DNA of 47,775 nucleotides from a virus, in IMG/VR virus record IMGVR_UViG_3300020411_001412, positions 1 to 47,775 of that record. The stretch is one strand, 5' to 3'. The translations under genes and the position numbers were made by a program. Positions 38,514 to 45,524 of the stretch are shown here, piece after piece (positions within the stretch are counted from its first letter, which is position 1; each line of letters starts with the position of its first letter). The notes below the pieces were generated by a model. The model was not told the origin of the DNA. It worked only from the letters and a program-made list of their open reading frames with translations, and did not search any database.

Positions 38514-38521
38514 ATAATCTC

Positions 38522-40510
38522 ATGGCAGGTACCGCATCATTTAACTCAGCAACCCAGATACTTACTGTAGCAGCAGATGGATTACCATCTCCTGTTGCTT
38601 CTGGTGTGTTCCCTAATGATAATAACTCCAATACAATTACAGAGCAGGACTTTGATCATGACTTCCTATACCGTGGAGGAACATTTGGACCTACTAGGAC
38701 TTTTAATTCTAATCAGTATACGCATGACGGTTTCATTAGGTCGATATCGTTAATCTCTAGTGACTTAAATGTCTTTACTGGTAACTTTATCCAACCTGGC
38801 GATGAAGTTTTATTCGTATTCAGTGATGGTCTGAAGAAAAGATTTATCTATAGAGGTACAACTTTTACATCTATAGAAGGAGAATTCTGGTTAGCAACAT
38901 CAGATAGACTTGATTTGATTATGGATACACAGGAAAATACTCCTGTGTCAGGAACATATGAATATTTCGATGCAAGAAATTCCAGATCTGCTACACCTTT
39001 AGGTGCTATAGGAATTGCAGGTAACGGAGTTACTATTTTTAACCCATCAGCAGGTGGTGGACTTAACCCTCCTCCTGGTTTTCAGTGGATAGCAGCAGGA
39101 GAGAGTCCTTTTGTTGATTCTGGAGAAGATTCCTGTGGTGGACACCCAGAAACAACTGGTCAGTATCATTATCACGACCCACATTTCATAGATTGTTGGA
39201 ATGCTAATGGTGCAATGGCAGGTTATAATGATTATTATGGGTCAACACAGTTTAATGGTGATAATTTAAGACATCCAGACGGTCATTCTAAGATTTTAGG
39301 CATAGCATTTGATGGATTTCCTATTTACGGACCCTATGGATATAGCAATCCCTTTGATAATGTTAGTGCACCTCGTGTAATGAGGACTTCATATCGTGTT
39401 AGAGACGTTGAAATACCAGGAAGACCTGATTATGGCAACTCATCTGACAACCCTCCTGCTGGAACCTTAATGGAGGACTGGGAATTTGTTGAAGGTGTTG
39501 GTGATTTAGACACTTGTAATGGTAGATTCTGCACTACACCTGAATATACAACAGGAACTTATGCATATTTCGTCACTGTAGATGAAAATGACACCGATGT
39601 TGTTAAATTTCCATTCATTATTGGTAAAACAACTAGAGAAACTATTGATACTACCTTTACTAATGAGCCTGTACAGGGTGGTGCACAGTTACCAGAGGTC
39701 ACTATTACTGTTACAGTGGGCACAGACTCAGTAAATGGTCAAGCAACAGGTGTATTCTACTTCAATGGTGTTGAAAAACCTGCTAATTTCGCTCTTGAGA
39801 GAGAAACTACGAAGTATATCTTCAATCAAGATGATGATTCTAATGCAACCTTCGGTGATACTTACCATCCTTTGATGGTATCTCCTGGAGAAGATGGTGA
39901 GTTAGCTGGTTACGACCATTATATGATGGGTATTACCTATAAATTGGATGGTGTACCTAAGACTATGATGCAATATCATATGGGATTCGAGGCAGCAACC
40001 ACTCGTAGAATGGAATGGGTTGTACCTGCCACTGCACCTAACTTACTTTGGTATTGGTGTCATTTCCATACAGGTCAGGGTAATAGTTTTGCTATCTCTG
40101 GTGGCACAGTCATCCCAACTCTAGCATTTACACTACAACCACAGAATGTAACTGTAAGTAGTGGTGCAACTGCAACATTTACTGTCCAAACAGAGATATC
40201 TCCAGAAGACGGACCAGTTACTTATCAATGGTATAGGTCTACTGACGGTGGATTTGCATTCAGTGCTGTTACTGGAGCAACAACTGACACATATCAGTTG
40301 ACTGGACTGTCTTATATGACTGGATATCGTTATAGATGTCGTATTACTGGTCCTGTGGGAGCACCAGTACAAGCAAATAACTCCCCATTAGATTCACAAG
40401 CTGCAATTCTAACTGTCACAGGTGGTGGTGATGGTGGAAGCACTGATAATCGCTTCGATAGCACATTGTCAACATTTGACTCTACGCTACAAACATATGA
40501 TGGTACCTAA
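38522..40510 (+). CDS. YHYH-domain structural protein with cupredoxin-like site
   Basis: The 662-residue product is probably a virion protein. Its N-terminal 140 residues are beta-rich and unrecognised. A YHYH-family domain follows: IGIAGNGVTIFNP, DSCGGHP, the YHYH motif itself (215-218), DGFPIYGPYGY (264-274), NGRFC and GTYAYFVT. Next comes a beta domain with His449 in TYHPLMV and Cys513-x2-His516-x2-Gln519 in WYWCHFHTGQG. That spacing equals a cupredoxin copper loop, with Gln where Met is usual, as in stellacyanin. An Ig-like domain (QPQNVTVSSGATATF, YQWYRS, about 536-635) and a short Asp/Ser/Thr tail end the protein. The gene starts eight bases after the giant. The YHYH family has no settled function; many His suggest metal binding, which is inference. 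Confidence 0.75.
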   Translation: MAGTASFNSATQILTVAADGLPSPVASGVFPNDNNSNTITEQDFDHDFLYRGGTFGPTRTFNSNQYTHDGFIRSISLISSDLNVFTGNFIQPGDEVLFVFSDGLKKRFIYRGTTFTSIEGEFWLATSDRLDLIMDTQENTPVSGTYEYFDARNSRSATPLGAIGIAGNGVTIFNPSAGGGLNPPPGFQWIAAGESPFVDSGEDSCGGHPETTGQYHYHDPHFIDCWNANGAMAGYNDYYGSTQFNGDNLRHPDGHSKILGIAFDGFPIYGPYGYSNPFDNVSAPRVMRTSYRVRDVEIPGRPDYGNSSDNPPAGTLMEDWEFVEGVGDLDTCNGRFCTTPEYTTGTYAYFVTVDENDTDVVKFPFIIGKTTRETIDTTFTNEPVQGGAQLPEVTITVTVGTDSVNGQATGVFYFNGVEKPANFALERETTKYIFNQDDDSNATFGDTYHPLMVSPGEDGELAGYDHYMMGITYKLDGVPKTMMQYHMGFEAATTRRMEWVVPATAPNLLWYWCHFHTGQGNSFAISGGTVIPTLAFTLQPQNVTVSSGATATFTVQTEISPEDGPVTYQWYRSTDGGFAFSAVTGATTDTYQLTGLSYMTGYRYRCRITGPVGAPVQANNSPLDSQAAILTVTGGGDGGSTDNRFDSTLSTFDSTLQTYDGT

Positions 40511-40534
40511 ATAACCTTGTAGAAAACTGTACTC

Positions 40535-42013
40535 ATGGCAAAGCAAAATCTCAATATAGGTTCGTCGGCAAACGACGGGACTGGTGACAGTCTGAGGGAT
40601 GGTGCTATCAAATTGAATAGCGTCATCAACGAACTGTATACCAATCTGGGAAACGATACCAACCTTCAAATTAATGTAGGGTCTCCAACACAGGGACAAC
40701 TACTTAAATGGAATGGTGCTCAGTTTGCTGAGGGCGGTTTTAACTCATTTACTGAAGATGTAGATGTAAATGATTTCTCAATAATATCAAGTGCAAATGG
40801 TGACATTACTCTTAAACCCAATGGGACTGGCGATGTTAAGTTTTGGGCAGCCAATACTGGAAGTGCTCTTACTTATATCGATGGTGAAGATGGAAAATTA
40901 AAATATTCAAATCATTTCCCAACAGTAGGTGATTTACCTGATGTTAACAGTCATCATGGTATGTTTGCCTATGTTTCTGCTGATGGTAAACCTAGAGTTG
41001 CTAGTAGCACTGCTTGGGTACCAATAATAACAGAGCAAAGTGGATTAGGTAGTCTAGGTGACGTTGATATGACCGTTGGTGGCGGTCCAAGTGGTGGTCA
41101 AGTTATTAAATGGAATGGATCAACAAACAAATGGGAACCAGCTAACGATGATTCGTCAGGTGGTGGAGGTGGTGGCACAACTCAAAACCTCTTTGAAGGA
41201 ATCACTGCTGACACTGGCAGTACTACTGCTAGTGCTCCTACTGATGTCCTTACAGTTGCGGGAGGCACTAATATCTCGACTACAATCGTCGGAGACACCC
41301 TCACAATAGCAATGACAGGGACACTTGGTGACCCTGATCAGAATCTCTACAGTGTCATAGGTAGTGATGCAGGAAATAAGACTGCAAATAGTGCAACAGC
41401 ACAGATTAATTTCGTTGGTGGCACTGGAATTTCTACTGCTATAGCAGGAGATGACTTAACAATTACTAATGATGCACCTAACGTAGTCCAAGAAGTTTAT
41501 AAAACAATAACAGGTGATAGTGGTACCACAACTGCACAGTTGTCAACCTCTACCCTGAATATTGCAGGTGGTTCAGGATGCACATCAGTAGCAACTTCTA
41601 ATACTTTGACAGTTAATGTAGATGTACCTTTACCATCTACTTCAACTAGAGGACAACAACTAATATTTGATGGTAGTGACTGGATATCAGCAGTTGCACA
41701 CGTCAATTTTGACATTACATCTAATATGAGTAATGCATATAGACTATCTGGTGGTGGAGTTGGCACTTCTACTGACAACCCAACAATATACCTCATGAGA
41801 GGTTTCACATATAGATTTGTTAACACAACTGGTAATGCTCACCCATTTGAAATAAGAGCATCAGCAGGTGGATCTGCCATTACTAATGGTATTACAGGTT
41901 CAACTTCTGGAGTCCAATATTATACTATCCCACAGACTTTAAGTCCTGGTACCACTTATGTTTATGAGTGTACTGCTCACCCCGCTATGGTAGGTAACAT
42001 TATAATCGTATGA
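40535..42013 (+). CDS. Tail structural protein with C-terminal cupredoxin-like domain
   Basis: The 492-residue product starts NIGSSANDGTGDSLRDGAIK, a common start of phage tail-fibre-type proteins. Residues about 60-390 are Gly/Ser/Thr-rich with repeated strands ending in LTI or TVNV, probably a fibrous region. The last 100 residues look like a cupredoxin: FRLVNTTGNAHPFEIR-like strands with His436, and YVYECTAHPAMVG with Cys479, His482 and Met485. His...Cys-x2-His-x2-Met is the full blue-copper ligand set, with the amicyanin loop length. A copper or other metal site, or a fold kept for binding only, are both possible. The stop overlaps the next start in an ATGA junction. Confidence 0.7.
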   Translation: MAKQNLNIGSSANDGTGDSLRDGAIKLNSVINELYTNLGNDTNLQINVGSPTQGQLLKWNGAQFAEGGFNSFTEDVDVNDFSIISSANGDITLKPNGTGDVKFWAANTGSALTYIDGEDGKLKYSNHFPTVGDLPDVNSHHGMFAYVSADGKPRVASSTAWVPIITEQSGLGSLGDVDMTVGGGPSGGQVIKWNGSTNKWEPANDDSSGGGGGGTTQNLFEGITADTGSTTASAPTDVLTVAGGTNISTTIVGDTLTIAMTGTLGDPDQNLYSVIGSDAGNKTANSATAQINFVGGTGISTAIAGDDLTITNDAPNVVQEVYKTITGDSGTTTAQLSTSTLNIAGGSGCTSVATSNTLTVNVDVPLPSTSTRGQQLIFDGSDWISAVAHVNFDITSNMSNAYRLSGGGVGTSTDNPTIYLMRGFTYRFVNTTGNAHPFEIRASAGGSAITNGITGSTSGVQYYTIPQTLSPGTTYVYECTAHPAMVGNIIIV

Positions 42014-43950
42014 CAAGAACTGTTCCTGGATCTGGTGCTCAAATTATTCCGATATTTAATAGTGTATCTGGGGTAAGAGATGTCTATGTGATCAATGGCG
42101 GTGAAGGATACGATCCTAATGACCCTCCTAGATTAAGAATTGAGAATTGTGGCACACCAATCAGGGATGCAGTATTAAGAGCAGTCATTGAAGGTGAAGC
42201 TGGTGTTATAACTGCTGTAGAAGTATTAGATCCAGGTGAAGGATATGATCCACTTAAATTAGTCATCGAAGATGATACTTCAGATGGTAAAGCAACTGGA
42301 CAGATATTCATAAAAGATGATGGTAGTGGTGGTATAGACTTCATTCAGATGACTGTACCAGGTGATAATTATTTTGATGCAGTAGCATCTATTCAAGGTG
42401 GTGGTGGATCTGGTGCTGAATTAGTACCTGTTACAGGACTGGTTACTGGTCTAGCGATTGAAGAGCAAGGTAGAAATTATACAGAAGAAGACGTTAACAT
42501 CATCATATCAGGTGGTGGAGGACAGGGTGCAACTGGTGTTGCTGCTGTATCTCAGTTTGGTGAAGTTTCTTCTATTACATTAACTAATCAAGGTGAATTC
42601 TTCGAGACACCTCCTCTCATACAAATTATTAAAGGTGGAGGTTCAGGTGCAACAGCAGAAGCATTTATTGACCTTGGAGTCATTACGAACATTGACCTAT
42701 TGGCAGGTGGTGGAGGTTATAGCACTCCTCCAGAAATTATTTTCACGAGAGATACCAACCTCATCAGGTCAGCAAGAGTCAGACAATCCTTAAACTCTAC
42801 GATATTTAATTTAACAGGATTAGTTGCTGACGTAGATACCAGTCAGAATACCATATATGTTGAATCAACTGCACCTTTCCCAGGTTCAGGTAAGATTCTA
42901 TTAGGTAGAGAGGTTATCAGATATACAGGTAAAACCTCTAAGCATGATGAATCTGACTTAAACGTTAACCCAGATTACGTCCCATGGGATTCATTCACAG
43001 GATGTGATAGAGGAGTTAACTTTAGATTTGACCAGAAAGTTATCTTAGATAACCTACAGGATGATCCTGAAACTGGATTAACAAATTATGATTTCAATGT
43101 AACTGATAAGGTTAGAAGGGTTGTTGAATCCTCTAATAACAGAGTTGCTATTGTATATGATTGGGATAGAGTTAATAGAGCACTATATCTCGTATTCCAA
43201 GTTGATGAGTTGGCATTTATTGATGGTGGTAGATCCAATGAACAGTCTAAAATTATAGCATTCGTTGGTGGTACAGCAGGTGCATCTGGCACAGGTGTTG
43301 AACCACATGTTTTATTAGAAGTGGAAGGTGAAGATATAGTTGCCTTTACTGACCCATTGTCTTTGATCCTTAACAGAAGGTTTGAGGATGATGATGAAGA
43401 ATACACCGATGAAGAAGGTGTGCAACGATTTGGTGATGGAATTATTGACTTAGTTAACACTGGTACTGAGTTTGAAAACCAGATTAACTTAGATGGTGGT
43501 ATTGCATCATCTAAATATGGTATTGAGGAAACTTTAGGTGGTCAAAATACCACTCTATTCCAATTAGGTGATCAGATATATGATGGAAGTCCTAATGCTT
43601 TAGTAGCAACTATCCAATCTGCGGGTCAGTTAGGAGATGGTGATGCTCACACATCAACATTCGAGATAGTAGTAGGAGAATTCCAAGTAGGGTCTGCATA
43701 TAATCCAGCTGGTGAAGAAATTGAAGGGATTACCAGTGGTGTTAAAGCAACTATGACTCAAGTTTTACCCAATACACCCAAGACAGGCCAGACTACATTA
43801 ATAGGTAGAAGTATTGTCCCTAACCTCGTTGCTTCTCCTGACAAATACTATTTCCAAGATGGCGAACTGCTAAGAGGAAATAATTCTGGTGCTCAATGTT
43901 ATATCTTCTCTGTGTCATACGATTTGTATGCCAGAAATGAAGATGATTAA
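42010..43950 (+). CDS. Gly-x-Gly-Tyr repeat structural protein, 646 aa
   Basis: Residues about 15-250 hold six units of the Gly-x-Gly-Tyr beta repeat (for example VINGGEGYDPNDPP and LLAGGGGYSTPP), several with GGGGSGA turns. They are followed at about 270-340 by the fibre module TIYVESTAPFPGSGKI with EVIRYTG and FTGCDRG. The C-terminal part is beta-rich with an acidic loop (RRFEDDDEEYTDEEG, about 457-471) and no known family. It is translationally coupled to the cupredoxin-bearing protein upstream, and its stop is four bases before the second late promoter. It probably forms part of the outer baseplate or a fibre base. Position before gp8 does not correspond to a T4 gene I can name. Confidence 0.6.
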   Translation: MTRTVPGSGAQIIPIFNSVSGVRDVYVINGGEGYDPNDPPRLRIENCGTPIRDAVLRAVIEGEAGVITAVEVLDPGEGYDPLKLVIEDDTSDGKATGQIFIKDDGSGGIDFIQMTVPGDNYFDAVASIQGGGGSGAELVPVTGLVTGLAIEEQGRNYTEEDVNIIISGGGGQGATGVAAVSQFGEVSSITLTNQGEFFETPPLIQIIKGGGSGATAEAFIDLGVITNIDLLAGGGGYSTPPEIIFTRDTNLIRSARVRQSLNSTIFNLTGLVADVDTSQNTIYVESTAPFPGSGKILLGREVIRYTGKTSKHDESDLNVNPDYVPWDSFTGCDRGVNFRFDQKVILDNLQDDPETGLTNYDFNVTDKVRRVVESSNNRVAIVYDWDRVNRALYLVFQVDELAFIDGGRSNEQSKIIAFVGGTAGASGTGVEPHVLLEVEGEDIVAFTDPLSLILNRRFEDDDEEYTDEEGVQRFGDGIIDLVNTGTEFENQINLDGGIASSKYGIEETLGGQNTTLFQLGDQIYDGSPNALVATIQSAGQLGDGDAHTSTFEIVVGEFQVGSAYNPAGEEIEGITSGVKATMTQVLPNTPKTGQTTLIGRSIVPNLVASPDKYYFQDGELLRGNNSGAQCYIFSVSYDLYARNEDD

Positions 43951-43954
43951 CCCC

Positions 43955-43962
43955 TATAAATA
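43955..43962 (+). promoter_or_regulatory. T4-type late promoter before gp8
   Basis: TATAAATA after a C run (CCCC) is an exact late-box match. It ends 22 bases before the gp8 ATG. The same arrangement with a C run is seen at 6215. It separates gp8 and the DUF4815 gene from the giant-gene unit. Confidence 0.85.
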
Positions 43963-43984
43963 TAAAGAAGGCAATCCGTAGACA

Positions 43985-45520
43985 ATGGCGTTACTTACCG
44001 ACCAATTTAGAATTTTTACTGCCGAAAGGTTCCGCAAGGCACTTGAGGGACCTATACCTACACAGTCTGACTTAGAGGCAGGTACTTCTAGGGATCGCTT
44101 GTATGTGTTCATCGGTAGACCCCAACCATGGGATAACGAGAATGCACCTCCAGACCCAGTAGATTCATTCCAAGAGTTTTCAGATGACTATTCTGACATG
44201 ATCTCTATGAAGAGAGTGTTAGCGAATGATACTGTGCAGGTTATCCGTAGGACAGACTGGATACCCCCAGAGCAAACTACTGGTGGATTGGGTTATGTTT
44301 ATGATATGTACCGCCATGATTACTCCTCGACTAAAACTGCATCATCGGGTGCGACGAAACTTTACGACGCAGATTTCTACGTTGTTAACTCGTCTTATCA
44401 GGTTTACAAGTGCATCTTTAATGGGACAAGTCCTTCTGATCCTAACGGTAAACCTTCTACTGTTGAGCCTACTGGTACCTCCACTTCAATTATCACAACT
44501 GCTGATGGTTACCGTTGGAAGTATATGTTTACGATCCCTGTTGGTCAAGTCTTAAAATTCTTCTCCAACGAATACATGCCAGTGTTATTTGACACTGCTG
44601 TTGTGGCGGATGCTATCGGTGGAGAGATTGATACTATTGTTATTGGATCATCTGGTGCGGGTTATAACAACGGTACCTATGAAAACGTCCCTATTAAAGG
44701 AGACGGAGTTGGTGGTAGGGTTTCACTTGTTGTAGATGGTGGTCGTATTGCATCTGCTACTGTTACATCTGGTGGATCTGGATACACCTTTGGTAAAGTA
44801 ATCATCGATGAAGTCAATGGTATTGGTGCTGGAACAGGTACTGGTGGTAGCGTTGAGGTTGTCATACCTCCAGTAGGAGGACATGGTAAATCCCCTGCAA
44901 CTGAATTGGGTGGTTTCCGTGTAATGATTAACACTAAGTTCACCTACGATGAAGGATCTGGTGACTTCCCAACTGATAACGACTATCGTCGTATTGGTTT
45001 GGTAATTAATCCTAACAAGTTTGGTACTCAGGAGTTAACGTCCGACCTGACATTAAGTGCCACCAAGGCTGCAATATTTGCACCTACGTTTACTGGAAAC
45101 TTCCAGACTGACGAGATCATCACACAATCTCGTACTGTTGGTGGGCAACAGGTAACAGCAAGAGGACGTGTTATCTCATGGAATAGCACAACGAAAGTGC
45201 TTAAATATTATCAGAATAGAGTTGACGGTATTTTCCCTGAATTTACTGGTAACCTAATCGAGTTTGAAGGAGGTAACCCAATAGTGGGTGCTACATCTGG
45301 TGCATCTGCTGACCCAGACATCAACTTCCCCATTGTTTCAGGATCCTCTACGAGGGTTATTAACAATGCTGAATACGATCTAGGTATGGCATTCACTAAT
45401 GGTTATGCAAAAGCAGAAGTAGATCCAAACTCAGGTGATGTGATCTACATAGATAATAGAGGTGCGATCACTCGTGCTGGTGACCAGATAGAAGATATCA
45501 AAATCGTAATCGAGTTCTAA
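43985..45520 (+). CDS. 8: Baseplate wedge subunit gp8 with inserted domain
   Basis: gp8 is a dimeric wedge protein that binds gp7 and gp6 in T4. Here FRIFTAERFRKAL, the Gly-Arg-x-x-Pro-Trp segment (GRPQPWDNENAPP), RRTDW (88-92), DGYRWKYMF (174-182), NEYMPV and the C-terminal IYIDNRGAITRAGDQ follow T4 gp8 from end to end. T4 has GRSEPW, RRDW, DGYVWEYLFEIP, NEY and MIYMENRPPI. At 511 residues it is longer than T4 gp8 (334). Much of the excess is a beta insertion at about 216-306 with two Gly-x-Gly-Tyr units and GGSVEVVIP, which the giant also has. Shared insertion modules in two wedge partners may mean a shared new interface. Confidence 0.87.
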   Translation: MALLTDQFRIFTAERFRKALEGPIPTQSDLEAGTSRDRLYVFIGRPQPWDNENAPPDPVDSFQEFSDDYSDMISMKRVLANDTVQVIRRTDWIPPEQTTGGLGYVYDMYRHDYSSTKTASSGATKLYDADFYVVNSSYQVYKCIFNGTSPSDPNGKPSTVEPTGTSTSIITTADGYRWKYMFTIPVGQVLKFFSNEYMPVLFDTAVVADAIGGEIDTIVIGSSGAGYNNGTYENVPIKGDGVGGRVSLVVDGGRIASATVTSGGSGYTFGKVIIDEVNGIGAGTGTGGSVEVVIPPVGGHGKSPATELGGFRVMINTKFTYDEGSGDFPTDNDYRRIGLVINPNKFGTQELTSDLTLSATKAAIFAPTFTGNFQTDEIITQSRTVGGQQVTARGRVISWNSTTKVLKYYQNRVDGIFPEFTGNLIEFEGGNPIVGATSGASADPDINFPIVSGSSTRVINNAEYDLGMAFTNGYAKAEVDPNSGDVIYIDNRGAITRAGDQIEDIKIVIEF

Positions 45521-45524
45521 TTCA

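Noticed and set aside
37929-38369. Minus-strand open frame of 146 codons, and others like it at 3714-4076 and 43086-43460
   Set aside because: They lie opposite well-supported genes and read as Cys/Ser/Thr-rich or Pro/Ser/Thr/Val-rich translations without domains or start signals; they are shadows.
38510-38517. CTAAATAA at the end of the giant as a late promoter
   Set aside because: It matches the late box in only 6 of 8 positions, includes the stop codon, and is too close to the ATG at 38522 to give a leader.
40507-40514. CTAAATAA before the 40535 gene as a late promoter
   Set aside because: Spacing would be acceptable, but the match is 6 of 8 and the sequence is simply the stop codon plus ATAA; kept only as a possibility for RNA mapping.
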